A stretch of DNA of 42,555 nucleotides from Virgibacillus_R byunsanensis (GCF_042675965.1 NZ_JBHTKJ010000030.1:1-42555); one strand, 5' to 3'; numbered from the stretch's first letter, positions 22,798 through 31,387 are shown. Translations and numbers: made by a program. Notes: generated by a model not told the origin, from the sequence alone.

Positions 22798-23523
22798 ATG
22801 GGCAAAAAACTAGTCTATTTTTTATTGTTATTATTTATTGTCAGCTGTTCAAACTCTCCAAATGAACAAAATGCGGAATTTGTTCGTGTAGTTGATGGGG
22901 ATACATTAATTGCTAACATTGATGGTACACAAGAGTATGTTCGTCTCTTGTTAGTGGATACTCCAGAAACAAAGCATCCAGATGTTGACGTACAACCTTT
23001 TGGACAAGAAGCAAGTAATCTGATGAAGGTAACCTTCTCCCCATCTGAGTCAATAATAATCGAATATGGTGCAGAGAAACGAGATAAGTATGACCGCCTA
23101 CTTGCCTATGTGTACACAAAAGATAAACAAATGTTTAACAAAATGCTACTTGAAAAGGGTTTAGCACGTGTTGCTTATGTATATCCTCCAAATGATAAGT
23201 ACGTTGACGATTTCCGTGATATTGAGGAGCAAGCGAAAAATAATAAAATTGGAATTTGGAGTGTTGACGGATACGCAACCCAAGAAGATGGATTTCACCC
23301 AGAGGTAGTGGTAGAAGAAAATGAAAGTAGTTCCAAACAGGACGGGAGTAATGGGAAAGGTTCACCATTACAAAATTGTGATATTAAAGGAAACATAAAT
23401 TCAAATGGAGAAAAAATCTATCATACCCCTGATTCCCTTTGGTATGAGCAAACGAAACCAGAAATCTGGTTTTGTAATGAAAAAGAAGCTACTGAAAATG
23501 GTTTTCGTTCTGCTAAATATTAG
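22798..23523 (+). CDS. Secreted thermonuclease-family lipoprotein with sunset domain
   Basis: A 241-residue lipoprotein. The signal peptide MGKKLVYFLLLLFIVSC carries a lipobox (Cys17). The staphylococcal-nuclease fold spans ~27-160, with VVDGDTLIANIDG, active-site pattern RLLLVDTPE and the Arg in EKRDKYDRLLAYVY. After an Asp/Ser/Gly linker comes a C-terminal domain of about 50 residues (CDIKGNINSNGEKIYHTPDS, then FCNEKEATENGFRSAKY). This is the 'sunset' domain found on extracellular nucleases. It likely digests extracellular DNA or RNA at the cell surface. The ribosome site is AAGGGAG before ATG 22798. It is a separate unit from the spoVA genes, with TATAAT at 22755-22760 a possible -10. Confidence 0.92.
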   Translation: MGKKLVYFLLLLFIVSCSNSPNEQNAEFVRVVDGDTLIANIDGTQEYVRLLLVDTPETKHPDVDVQPFGQEASNLMKVTFSPSESIIIEYGAEKRDKYDRLLAYVYTKDKQMFNKMLLEKGLARVAYVYPPNDKYVDDFRDIEEQAKNNKIGIWSVDGYATQEDGFHPEVVVEENESSSKQDGSNGKGSPLQNCDIKGNINSNGEKIYHTPDSLWYEQTKPEIWFCNEKEATENGFRSAKY

Positions 23524-23569
23524 TTTGTTAAGTAATGCTTGGATAACTGTTAGTCGATAAAGAGATAGT

Positions 23570-24052
23570 CTAATAATGGCGAGATTCATTTTTATTTCTT
23601 TCCTTCCATCTTATTAATCGCATAATGAAACGGATAAAAATCAATAGTAAAAAAATACTTATAAACGTATGCATCCATGACCATTTATGATATTGAATTA
23701 AATTAGTATACCTTTCAAAAATGACTTCCAATATTGTTAAAATAGCGGTGTACAATGCTGATTGCAGAACAATCATCAAATAACTTGAATGGTAAGAGGA
23801 ATGATAAAAATAAATGCAAACAACCGGGAGTAGTAAGTACTCATAAAGTAAACTGGTTTCAAAGTAAGCACTTAAAAATCTTACAGGGTAATCAAGCATT
23901 TCATTACCTTGAACAAGAACACCTAAAAATACTGAAAAATAAGCGGTCAATAAGAAAATAATCACCCAGTCTGTTATGAGTACCTTTCTTAAACTGAATA
24001 ATAATAGTCCAATTCCTATTATTAACAGTAACCACAATAGTAATCTATCCAT
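23570..24052 (-). CDS. CBO0543-family membrane protein
   Basis: A 160-residue protein with five or so membrane helices (first MDRLLLWLLLIIGIGLLLF). It contains the aromatic patch IQYHKWSWMHTFIS and a basic tail (RLIRWKERNKNESRHY) that fits the CBO0543 family of small Firmicutes membrane proteins. Function is unknown; these are frequent in spore formers. The gene stands alone. The 290 bases upstream to the ABC operon (24053-24344) show no gene, only AT-rich sequence with a poorly supported TATAAT near 24268. Confidence 0.7.
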   Translation of the reverse strand: MDRLLLWLLLIIGIGLLLFSLRKVLITDWVIIFLLTAYFSVFLGVLVQGNEMLDYPVRFLSAYFETSLLYEYLLLPVVCIYFYHSSYHSSYLMIVLQSALYTAILTILEVIFERYTNLIQYHKWSWMHTFISIFLLLIFIRFIMRLIRWKERNKNESRHY

Positions 24053-24344
24053 GAAAAAGCCCCCCTATGTTACATGGCTCACCTTCATTATTACCAAATT
24101 AAAGTTTTACACCCCCATCACAACAATATTTTTAGCTGGGATTATCGTTGAATACATAAATCGATTAAATTACGAGTCCATAACGTTAAAATGCTTTTTC
24201 TTCCATGAGTTAATTCTTCATACACCCAACAAGTGTAATAATCTCCTTCAAAGAGTATGAAACAAATATAATTTTTCTTTTAGTCGATTAAGTTAAAGGA
24301 AATTGGACATCTTAAGAGAGAAATATAATTAGGAGGTATGACAC

Positions 24345-25175
24345 ATGGAGAAATTAACATTCCCTTCCCTATTACAAAAAAGACCTATTGTAACTTTATT
24401 TACCATATTCACTGTGGTATTAGCTGGATGTGGCGCTGGAAATGAGGAAGCCGATCCAGATGACAATGTCGGAACAGATGAAGCTGCTGAACCTGAAGAA
24501 GTGATTTTTGGTGTTGTACAAGATTATCCACCATTTGAATATAAAGATGAAAATGGGGATTTAACGGGTTACGATGTGGAGTTGGTTGAAGCAATAGCCG
24601 AAGACCAAAACCTTACAGTGGACTGGAAAATCATGAAATTTGATGGAATTATTCCGGCTCTACAAGCCCAGCAAATTGATGGGGCTGTTTCTGCTATCAC
24701 CATTCGTGATGATCGAAAAGAGGTTGTGAATTTTTCGGATCCTTACTTTGAATCAGGGTTATCCTTAGTCGTTAGGAAAGATAGCGAGATTGAAAGCATG
24801 GAAGATTTAGAAGGCAAAACCATTACTGCTAAGCAAGGTACGACAAGCCTTGAAAAAGCACGAGAATTTGCGGAACAATATAACGGTGATGTAACCGTTT
24901 TAACAGAAGATGCGGCTTTATACTTAGCTGTTGAAGCAGGGAATGCTGATGCAGCTATTAACGACTTTCCAAGTGTTGCTTACAAGATCAGACAGGATGA
25001 GGATGATACTCAACTCAGGATTGTCGGGGATAGACTGACCGGTGAAGATTATGGAATTGCGCTTGTAAAGGATGACGAGGAATTGCTAAATAAATATAAT
25101 GAAGGGCTTCAAAATCTAAGAGATAGTGGAGAATTTCAGGAAATTTATGACAAATACTTTGGTACCGGAGAATAA
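24345..25175 (+). CDS. Amino-acid ABC transporter substrate-binding lipoprotein
   Basis: A 276-residue type 2 periplasmic-binding fold protein tethered by lipid. After an unusually long N-terminal stretch (MEKLTFPSLLQKRPIVTLF) the lipobox LAGC places the cysteine at about residue 29. The mature protein starts with an acidic Glu/Asp linker and then the SBP_bac_3 signature DYPPFEYKDENGDLTGYDVE and VSAITIRDDRKEVVNFSDPY. These binding proteins capture glutamine, arginine, cystine or related amino acids. It is the first gene of a binding protein, permease, ATPase operon. AGGAGG lies eight bases before ATG 24345. The substrate is open, but ectC downstream hints at ectoine-related solutes. Confidence 0.93.
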   Translation: MEKLTFPSLLQKRPIVTLFTIFTVVLAGCGAGNEEADPDDNVGTDEAAEPEEVIFGVVQDYPPFEYKDENGDLTGYDVELVEAIAEDQNLTVDWKIMKFDGIIPALQAQQIDGAVSAITIRDDRKEVVNFSDPYFESGLSLVVRKDSEIESMEDLEGKTITAKQGTTSLEKAREFAEQYNGDVTVLTEDAALYLAVEAGNADAAINDFPSVAYKIRQDEDDTQLRIVGDRLTGEDYGIALVKDDEELLNKYNEGLQNLRDSGEFQEIYDKYFGTGE

Positions 25176-25226
25176 TTCTTTCCAAATTCTTGCGGGACTT
25201 TTCAGGAAAGGAAAGAGGGGCGAATA

Positions 25227-25880
25227 ATGGAAACTATCAACATTATTATCGATGCATTACCGACCCTTTTAAGCGGTGTCGTTTTAACCATTATTATAAC
25301 GGTCATATCTCTTATCATTGCATTAATCATTGGTCTCGTGCTAGGGCTCTTTAGCATTGCAAGAAATAAAGTTTTACACTGGATTGCAACAATATATGTA
25401 GATGCGATTCGTGGAACACCAATCCTGGTACAAATACTTTTTATTTATTTTGGTGTACCCTCTGTTCTCGGAATGAGAGTTCCAGCCTTAGTTGCCGGCA
25501 TTATTGCTATCAGTATTAATGCCGGTGCCTATCTAGTTGAAATTTTCCGTGCTGGGATTAATTCCATTGACAAGGGTCAGATGGAGGCAGGAAGAACACT
25601 CGGATTTTCGTATGGGGAAACGATGCGTTTAATCATATTACCCCAAGCAGTACGAATGATGATTCCGGCTTTCGTGAACCAATTTATTGTAAGTATTAAA
25701 GATACATCACTTCTTTCTGTTATCGGTATTGCTGAATTAACAATGGCTGGACAATCCATTTATTCCATGAATTTTCGTGCATTTGAAATTTTATTTGTTG
25801 TGGGTATTCTATATTTTATAATTATCCATATATTAACCATCTTTTCCCGCTGGATTGAAAGGAGACTGGCTATTGAATGA
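25227..25880 (+). CDS. Amino-acid ABC transporter permease
   Basis: A 217-residue His/Glu/Gln/Arg-type permease with five membrane helices. The N-terminal helix pair starts PTLLSGVVLTIIITVISLII. The TIGR01726-type region DAIRGTPILVQILFIYFGVP is followed by the EAA loop (EAGRTLGFSYGETMRLIILP), which contacts the ATPase. It starts 51 bases after the binding-protein gene with a GAGGGG ribosome site, and its stop overlaps the ATPase gene by four bases (ATGA). A single permease gene implies a homodimer in the membrane. Confidence 0.95.
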   Translation: METINIIIDALPTLLSGVVLTIIITVISLIIALIIGLVLGLFSIARNKVLHWIATIYVDAIRGTPILVQILFIYFGVPSVLGMRVPALVAGIIAISINAGAYLVEIFRAGINSIDKGQMEAGRTLGFSYGETMRLIILPQAVRMMIPAFVNQFIVSIKDTSLLSVIGIAELTMAGQSIYSMNFRAFEILFVVGILYFIIIHILTIFSRWIERRLAIE

Positions 25881-26599
25881 TTAAAGTTGATAATTTGCGT
25901 AAATCCTTTGGTGATTTAGAAGTCCTTAAAGATATTAATATGCATATAAAACGCAAAGAAGTGGTTTGCGTTATAGGACCATCCGGTTCGGGGAAAAGTA
26001 CGCTGTTAAGGTGTTTGAATCTGTTGGAGAAGCCCACTGCGGGAAATGTTTATATTGAAGATACTAATATTACAGATACTAAAACGAATATAAATAAGCT
26101 ACGTCAAGAGTTAGGTATGGTGTTTCAGCACTTTAATCTTTTTCCACATATGAACGTAAAGGAAAACATTACGTTAGCACCTAAACGCCTAAAAGGAAAA
26201 TCAAAAGCAGAAGTAGATGAGTTATGTATGCAGCTTCTTGAGAAGGTTGGACTCACAGATAAGAGGGATGTTTACCCGCAAAACTTATCCGGAGGTCAGA
26301 AACAACGTGTAGCAATTGCCCGGGCACTAGCCATGGAACCTAAAATCATGTTATTTGACGAACCTACTTCAGCTCTAGATCCAGAAATGGTCGGTGATGT
26401 TTTAGGGGTGATGAGAAATTTAGCTACAGAAGGAATGACAATGGTTGTAGTTACACATGAGATGGGTTTTGCCCGTGAAGTTGGACATCGTGTCGTCTTT
26501 ATGGAAGAAGGTTATATTGTCGAAAAAGGTACTCCTGCACAGATATTTGATAATCCTAAAGAACAAAGAACACACGACTTTTTATCCCAAGTATTATAG
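25877..26599 (+). CDS. Amino-acid ABC transporter ATP-binding protein
   Basis: A 240-residue ATPase of the GlnQ type. Walker A is GPSGSGKST (~residues 32-40), the Q-loop MVFQHFNLFPHM, the signature LSGGQKQRVA, Walker B IMLFDEPTSALDPE and the switch histidine VVTHE. It energises the importer encoded by the two preceding genes, at the inner face of the membrane. The next gene, ectC, lies 66 bases downstream with no terminator between, so it may belong to the same transcript. Confidence 0.96.
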   Translation: MIKVDNLRKSFGDLEVLKDINMHIKRKEVVCVIGPSGSGKSTLLRCLNLLEKPTAGNVYIEDTNITDTKTNINKLRQELGMVFQHFNLFPHMNVKENITLAPKRLKGKSKAEVDELCMQLLEKVGLTDKRDVYPQNLSGGQKQRVAIARALAMEPKIMLFDEPTSALDPEMVGDVLGVMRNLATEGMTMVVVTHEMGFAREVGHRVVFMEEGYIVEKGTPAQIFDNPKEQRTHDFLSQVL

Positions 26600-26665
26600 C
26601 TTTAGGACATGCATACTATGTTCATGATTTTACAATAATAACAAGAAAAAGGAGATGTTTTAATA

Positions 26666-27058
26666 GTGATTGTTCGAACTTTAGAAGAATTAGATGGAAC
26701 CGACAGAGATGTAGATGATGGAAACTGGAGAAGTCGTCGCCTTTTATTAAAAAAAGACGGAATGGGATTTTCCTACCATGACACAGTAATCCGTGCAGGA
26801 ACGGAAACACAAATATGGTATCAAAATCACCTTGAAGCTGTATATTGTGTCGAAGGAGAAGGGGAGCTCGAATTAGTTGACGATGGGACTATTTATCCCA
26901 TTAAAAACGGGACCATGTACGCACTGAATAATCATGAAAACCACTATTTAAGGGCGTTTAAAGATATGAGAATGGTTTGCGCCTTTAACCCGCCAGTTAC
27001 AGGAAGAGAAGTTCATGATGAAGAAGGGGTATATCCTTTAGTGGAAGACGATGAATAA
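26666..27058 (+). CDS. ectC: L-ectoine synthase EctC (solitary)
   Basis: The 130-residue cupin enzyme closes N-gamma-acetyl-diaminobutyrate to ectoine, a compatible solute. It matches EctC nearly end to end: NWRSRRLLLKKDGMGFSYHD, AGTETQIWYQNHLEAVYCVE (iron-binding Glu), PIKNGTMYALNNHENHYLRA and FNPPVTGREVHDEEGVYPL. The GTG start at 26666 follows AAAGGAG. The usual ectA and ectB partners are absent from the window: upstream lie the ABC importer genes and downstream a terminator. Solitary ectC genes are known in bacteria that cannot make ectoine from scratch. Here the importer could supply the precursor. Confidence 0.95.
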   Translation: MIVRTLEELDGTDRDVDDGNWRSRRLLLKKDGMGFSYHDTVIRAGTETQIWYQNHLEAVYCVEGEGELELVDDGTIYPIKNGTMYALNNHENHYLRAFKDMRMVCAFNPPVTGREVHDEEGVYPLVEDDE

Positions 27059-27070
27059 TATTTTGGTTTA

Positions 27071-27115
27071 AGAAAGCTCATTCAAGTAATACATTATTAC
27101 TTGAATGAGCTTTCT
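27071..27115. terminator. Strong bidirectional terminator
   Basis: A 21-bp perfect inverted repeat (AGAAAGCTCATTCAAGTAAT and its complement) with a CAT loop. It lies between ectC and the convergent yogA-like gene. T-runs are short, but the stem length is exceptional. Confidence 0.8.
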
Positions 27116-27145
27116 AAATTATACTAGGTAGAGAACCAATAACAA

Positions 27146-28129
27146 TTAGCCCTTAATACGTAGTGCTACTTTTCCAAACTGCTTATTTTCTTCAAGATAC
27201 TCAAATGCATCCTCAGCATTGTCTAGGGTAAACGTCTTATCAACAACAGCATGCGTTTTGTACTCCTCCAAATGCTTTAGTACTGCACGAAGCTCTTGTC
27301 TGCTCCCCATGGTTGAACCAAATAACTGGTATTGACCATAGAAAAAAGTCCGTAAATTTAAATCAACTGTATCTTCAGTAGTCGCTCCAAATATAACGAT
27401 CCTTCCACCTTTTTTCAGTACTTCTAAAGATCGATTAAACGTTGCTCGTCCTACACTATCGATGACTACATCAATTGTTTCATCCGCTAATTCCTGAGGC
27501 CAGTCACTGTTAGTGTCTAATGCTATATCAGCACCTAGTTCCATTGCTTGTTTGCGCTTTCGTTCACTACGGGATGTAACAATTACTTTGGCACCAACAT
27601 TCTTTGCAAATGAAATAAGGAATGTCGCAACTCCACTTCCAGCACCTGGAATAAACACGGTATCCCCCTCTTTTACTTCACCCTTCGTAAATAAAGCACG
27701 GTAACCGGTTAATGCGGACAAAGCCAGTACTCCTGCTTCCTCCCATGAAAGGTGTGCCGGCTTTTTCTCTACTTGTTCCGCGGATATGGCTATCTTTTCA
27801 GCAAATGTGCCATGGTCAGGCATTCCTAAAATATCAAATCCTTTAGGGGGAGCATCACTATTCTCATACCAACGAAGTCCTGGATTGATAATGACCTCAT
27901 CACCAATGGAGAAATTAGTAACGCCTTTACCTACTGATTCAATGACACCAGCACCGTCTGAGCCTAATACTAATGCTTCTGCCTTCCCTCCTCTGCGATT
28001 TGGAATATTAATATCCCGACGATTTAACCCAGCGACTCGTAAGGATACAACTACCTCTCCTTGGTCTGCAACAGGCTCGTCCATAGCTTTTATTTTTACT
28101 TTTCCATACTCATGTACAAATGCTTTCAT
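27146..28129 (-). CDS. yogA: YogA-like MDR-superfamily oxidoreductase (quinone reductase type)
   Basis: A 327-residue medium-chain dehydrogenase/reductase. It starts MKAFVHEYGKVKIKAMDEP, with VLGSDGAGVIESVGKGVTNF in the catalytic domain. The NADPH-binding region is FIPGAGSGVATFLISFAKNV (about residues 160-185), followed by VIDSVGRATFNRSLEVLKKG. The zinc-binding cysteines of classical alcohol dehydrogenases are missing, as in zinc-free quinone reductase-like members. ATG 28129 follows AAAGGA by eight bases. The ArsA-type gene stops only five bases before it, so they are co-transcribed. The substrate is unknown. Confidence 0.85.
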   Translation of the reverse strand: MKAFVHEYGKVKIKAMDEPVADQGEVVVSLRVAGLNRRDINIPNRRGGKAEALVLGSDGAGVIESVGKGVTNFSIGDEVIINPGLRWYENSDAPPKGFDILGMPDHGTFAEKIAISAEQVEKKPAHLSWEEAGVLALSALTGYRALFTKGEVKEGDTVFIPGAGSGVATFLISFAKNVGAKVIVTSRSERKRKQAMELGADIALDTNSDWPQELADETIDVVIDSVGRATFNRSLEVLKKGGRIVIFGATTEDTVDLNLRTFFYGQYQLFGSTMGSRQELRAVLKHLEEYKTHAVVDKTFTLDNAEDAFEYLEENKQFGKVALRIKG

Positions 28130-28134
28130 CACTG

Positions 28135-29067
28135 TCATCCTTTCGTATAATACGTACTGAATTCTTCTAATTGTTGTTGATCCGTTATATCGTGTGTGAA
28201 CAACGGAACATAAATTAATTCTTGTTTTGTAAATGTGTCATCAATCATGTCTAAGTACTGTTTTTCATGGTTTTTTCGACCTTGGAAAAACTCACCATCT
28301 ATTTCATTAGGTAATACTTTATTCACAATTAATGTTTTCACATGTAGATGGTATTTATCAAGCAATTCGATTGCTTTCTTTGTTTCCAATATTGGTAATC
28401 GCTCAGGATTTAACACGAAAACAAAGCCCGTCTCTTCTTTATCCAGTAAAACTTCTCTAGCTTTAGTGAAGCGCTCTTGACGTTCTTTTAACACATCATA
28501 AATCGGGTCCTCGATTGGTTCTCCATCGTTTAATAGTTGAGAGTAATTTTCATTCGCCTTTTTCCGTTTTTCCAACAACCCTTCAATCCAAACTCCCATT
28601 AACTCCGGTAATGATAATAAGCGAATAGTATGCCCTGTTGGAGCAGTATCAAATATCAGTTTATCAAAATTATTTCTCTCCTCTAAAATGATTGAAATTA
28701 ATTTATCAAATAGTGCCGCTTCATCAGCACCAGGAGAAGCTTTTGCAGTGTCTAACTGACGGTGGACCTCCTCCATCATACTAGATTGCACGATTCCTTT
28801 TATATTTTCTTTTACACCTTTAATATAATTATTGGTTTCGATATCTGGGTCAATTTCTATTGCTTGTAGATTTTCAGTAACTTCTGTCGTCTTTCCTCCT
28901 ATAGATTGGTTAAAAATATCTCCTAGGTTATGAGCAGGGTCAGTGGAAATGAGTAATGTTTTATTACCCTCTTGAGCTGCTTTGTAAGCAATTGCTGCTG
29001 CGGAAGTGGATTTACCGACTCCTCCCTTCCCACCTACAAACACAATATTCTTCGATAATACATGCAT
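28135..29067 (-). CDS. ArsA/GET3-type ATPase
   Basis: A 310-residue single-domain P-loop ATPase of the ArsA/Get3 family. The deviant Walker A GGKGGVGKST is at about residues 12-21. LLISTDPAHNLGDIFNQSIG (switch I), FDTAPTGHTIRLLSLPELM (switch II) and FVLNPERLPILETKKA are all present. ArsA drives arsenite pumps and Get3 targets tail-anchored membrane proteins, and neither arsB nor an ars regulator is near. The sits-with partners are cory-CC-star and CstA upstream and a yogA-like gene downstream. I start at ATG 29067 after AAAGGGAGA. A chaperone or insertase role for the membrane carrier is an inference. Confidence 0.9.
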   Translation of the reverse strand: MHVLSKNIVFVGGKGGVGKSTSAAAIAYKAAQEGNKTLLISTDPAHNLGDIFNQSIGGKTTEVTENLQAIEIDPDIETNNYIKGVKENIKGIVQSSMMEEVHRQLDTAKASPGADEAALFDKLISIILEERNNFDKLIFDTAPTGHTIRLLSLPELMGVWIEGLLEKRKKANENYSQLLNDGEPIEDPIYDVLKERQERFTKAREVLLDKEETGFVFVLNPERLPILETKKAIELLDKYHLHVKTLIVNKVLPNEIDGEFFQGRKNHEKQYLDMIDDTFTKQELIYVPLFTHDITDQQQLEEFSTYYTKG

Positions 29068-29098
29068 AGCAATTCTCCCTTTTATAAGTTCATACAAA

Positions 29099-29356
29099 TT
29101 AACAACAGCGAATTCCTGTTAATGGCGATTTTTCCATTCCCATACGTAAATGCCAATCATGAAATTTTTCAATCATATAAGGATATAATTCAAGTGTATA
29201 GTAATAAACTGGATTCGGTATTCCAATCATTTCTGAATATAGTAATAGTAAAAATAAATCGTCTTCATCTCTTAGTTCACGTGCAACCTCTTGGCGATGT
29301 GGCATGCTTAAAACTTCCTCGTAATATTCGATTAGTTTTTTCACTTTGTCTAACAT
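29099..29356 (-). CDS. cory-CC-star family protein
   Basis: An 85-residue protein ending Gly-Ile-Arg-Cys-Cys-stop. It has an acidic N-terminal helix (MLDKVKKLIEYYEEVLSMPH), YSEMIGIPNPVYYYTLELYP, then FHDWHLRMGMEKSPLTGIRCC up to the end. This is the family called cory-CC-star for its terminal Cys pair. The -RCC terminus also recalls YbdD/YjiX, the small partners of CstA and BtsT pyruvate/peptide carriers in E. coli. ATG 29356 follows GAGGTG by six bases; a longer reading to 29416 would run through a hairpin. It lies between cstA and the ArsA-type gene. Confidence 0.85.
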   Translation of the reverse strand: MLDKVKKLIEYYEEVLSMPHRQEVARELRDEDDLFLLLLYSEMIGIPNPVYYYTLELYPYMIEKFHDWHLRMGMEKSPLTGIRCC

Positions 29357-29380
29357 TTTTATCACCTCGTTAGTATGCAG

Positions 29381-29410
29381 AAAAGGGACCACTATTTGTA
29401 ATGATCCCTT
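29381..29410 (-). terminator. Intra-operon attenuator-like hairpin
   Basis: On the minus strand AAGGGATCA pairs with TGGTCCCTT (one G-U pair) across a ten-base loop, followed by TTTT. It lies between the cstA stop and the cory-CC-star start and would lower downstream expression rather than end the operon. Confidence 0.5.
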
Positions 29411-29435
29411 CCACAAAATATTTGTTATCCCTTAC

Positions 29436-31169
29436 TTAATCGTCGTCGACTGGCTTATCCATTTTACCTCTTAATGCAGTAATTGCTGTTAGAATGATCC
29501 ATAATGCGAAAACAAATATGATCGCACCTAAAACAAACAATAACGTGTTCGGATTATCTCCAGCCCATGACCAGTCAAATACGACTTGTTGAAACATTGC
29601 CCACAATGTCATAAACATTAAGAAGATCATTGGAATTAATGTAATGGCATAGTTTCTTCCTAAACGCTTTAACCATATGGAAATCAGTAATAAACTGATT
29701 CCGGCTAACAGTTGGTTGGCAGTACCAAATAGTGGCCATAACTGGTATCCTCCAGACCCAAATCCTTTAGGACCTTCAGGTAATAATACTAATGCCGCAC
29801 TAGAAAGAACTGCAATAGAAGTTGCAACATGTGTTTTGGTAAGTACGGGCATTTTATATTCTACACCTAATTCCGCAATGATATAACGCATTAAACGAAC
29901 AGAAGTATCTAACGTAGTCGCAGCAAAACTAACGACTATAATGGAAACGATAGTTGTTGCAATATCTGGCGGAATTGCTATACCTGATGCAAGATTAGCA
30001 GCACCCTCAACAAACACACCTAAGCCAGCTGCATTTGAATCCTGGAAACTACTATACGTTGCCAAAAATTCTTCCGTGCTAGAAAAGACCGTAACGACAG
30101 CGATAATTGCAACTAATGCAAGGATACCCTCACCAACGGCTCCTAAATAACCTACAAATCTCGCATCGGTTTCTTTATTCAGTTGTTTGGAAGAAGTTCC
30201 CGATGAAACGAGTCCATGGAACCCTGAAATCGCTCCACAAGCTATTGTTATAAAAAGAAGCGGAAACCATGATACATCAGTATTTACGTTCGTTACAGGT
30301 GCTGTGATTTCTGGATTCAGGAATAATAATCCCAAGTAGAGAATAGCAAGCCCAACAATAAGCTGATGTGAGTTAATAAAGTCCTTAGGTTGTAAAAGCT
30401 TCCACACGGGTAACGTGGACGCAATATAAACATAAATCATCAAAATAATGATCCAAATAAAAAACGCAGTTGAAGTAGCACCTAATCCAAATAGACCAGC
30501 GGCACCTTCACCACCCATGTAGCTGACTAAGTCAATTTGTAAAATATCAACCCTACTGGCAAGAACAGCTGTAAGATACATAATTCCTAATGCAATAACA
30601 GATGGTATCAGCATTTTCATGTTTCGTTTATATGCTGCATAGCCGATCCAGATAGCGAGTGGAATTTGAATAAATACCGGCAGTACACTTGCAGGGTAGG
30701 AAACAAATAAATTCGAGATAACCCAAGCAAATACGGCATTAACCATTAAAACGAGAATTAAAATGATAAATAAAAATAAGATCTTAGCGCGCTTACCAAT
30801 TAAACGATGAGCAAGCGTCCCAACCGATTGACCTTTATTTCGGACAGAAAGAACAAGTGTACCAAAATCATGTACCCCAGCTGCGAACACCGTTCCTAAA
30901 ATCACCCATAGAATTGCCGGTAACCAGCCCCAGTAAACAGCAATCGCAGGACCAACAATCGGCGCTGCCCCCGCCACAGATGTGAAATGATGTCCCCACA
31001 GAACAAATTTATTTGTTGGAACAAAATCCACACCATCTTTGTACCGATGAGCAGGTGTTACATAGTTTGGGTCAATTTTATAAATCTTCTCAGCTACAAA
31101 TTTTGAATAGTAGCGATAACCTAAAGCAAATACAAGCATACCAATAAGTGCAACTAAAATAGCATTCAA
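29436..31169 (-). CDS. cstA: Carbon starvation protein CstA-family transporter
   Basis: A 577-residue membrane protein with about 16 helices. It shows CstA hallmarks: YRYYSKFVAEKIY near the start, THRYKDGVDF-like segment AHRYKDGVDFVPTNKFVL, HHFTSVAGAAPIVGPAIAVY, GVHDFGTLVLSVRNKGQSVG and GFHGLVSSGTSSKQLNKETD. CstA/BtsT proteins take up pyruvate or peptides, mainly when carbon is short. The start is TTG 31169 after GGGGGAGG. It heads a minus-strand set with cory-CC-star (79 bases on) and ArsA. Its 218-base upstream region holds a terminator belonging to the glutamate dehydrogenase gene but no recognised operator. Confidence 0.95.
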   Translation of the reverse strand: MNAILVALIGMLVFALGYRYYSKFVAEKIYKIDPNYVTPAHRYKDGVDFVPTNKFVLWGHHFTSVAGAAPIVGPAIAVYWGWLPAILWVILGTVFAAGVHDFGTLVLSVRNKGQSVGTLAHRLIGKRAKILFLFIILILVLMVNAVFAWVISNLFVSYPASVLPVFIQIPLAIWIGYAAYKRNMKMLIPSVIALGIMYLTAVLASRVDILQIDLVSYMGGEGAAGLFGLGATSTAFFIWIIILMIYVYIASTLPVWKLLQPKDFINSHQLIVGLAILYLGLLFLNPEITAPVTNVNTDVSWFPLLFITIACGAISGFHGLVSSGTSSKQLNKETDARFVGYLGAVGEGILALVAIIAVVTVFSSTEEFLATYSSFQDSNAAGLGVFVEGAANLASGIAIPPDIATTIVSIIVVSFAATTLDTSVRLMRYIIAELGVEYKMPVLTKTHVATSIAVLSSAALVLLPEGPKGFGSGGYQLWPLFGTANQLLAGISLLLISIWLKRLGRNYAITLIPMIFLMFMTLWAMFQQVVFDWSWAGDNPNTLLFVLGAIIFVFALWIILTAITALRGKMDKPVDDD

Positions 31170-31335
31170 TACTTTCTACCTCCCCCGAGTATTTTAGAAT
31201 AACTCTACTAGAAACTATGTGTATCGTTTTTAACAACTTCATTATAATTATATGGATACAAAGAAGCAAATATTGTGAACTATTAAATAATATAAGTTAA
31301 TATACAACGCTTATTATGCTACAAATCGCCAAATA

Positions 31336-31373
31336 AAAAAGAACATCCCTAAAAATGAGAAATGTTCTTTTCA
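31336..31373 (-). terminator. Terminator of the glutamate dehydrogenase gene
   Basis: AAAAGAACAT pairs with ATGTTCTTTT around a 15-base loop, with T-rich sequence on both sides. It lies just past the glutamate dehydrogenase stop on the minus strand. Confidence 0.7.
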
Positions 31374-31387
31374 TCTAAAAAATATTT

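Noticed and set aside
23976..24260. 94-residue frame on the plus strand upstream of the ABC operon
   Set aside because: It overlaps the start of the CBO0543-type gene in antisense and has no ribosome site or family-like features.
24312..24334. TTGGAC...TATAAT as promoter of the ABC operon
   Set aside because: The -10 would abut the ribosome site AGGAGG and the spacing is about 15, so transcripts would lack the ribosome site.
28135..29067. Arsenic resistance operon based on the ArsA-type ATPase
   Set aside because: No arsB/acr3, arsR, arsC or arsD gene is present; neighbours are cstA, cory-CC-star and an oxidoreductase.
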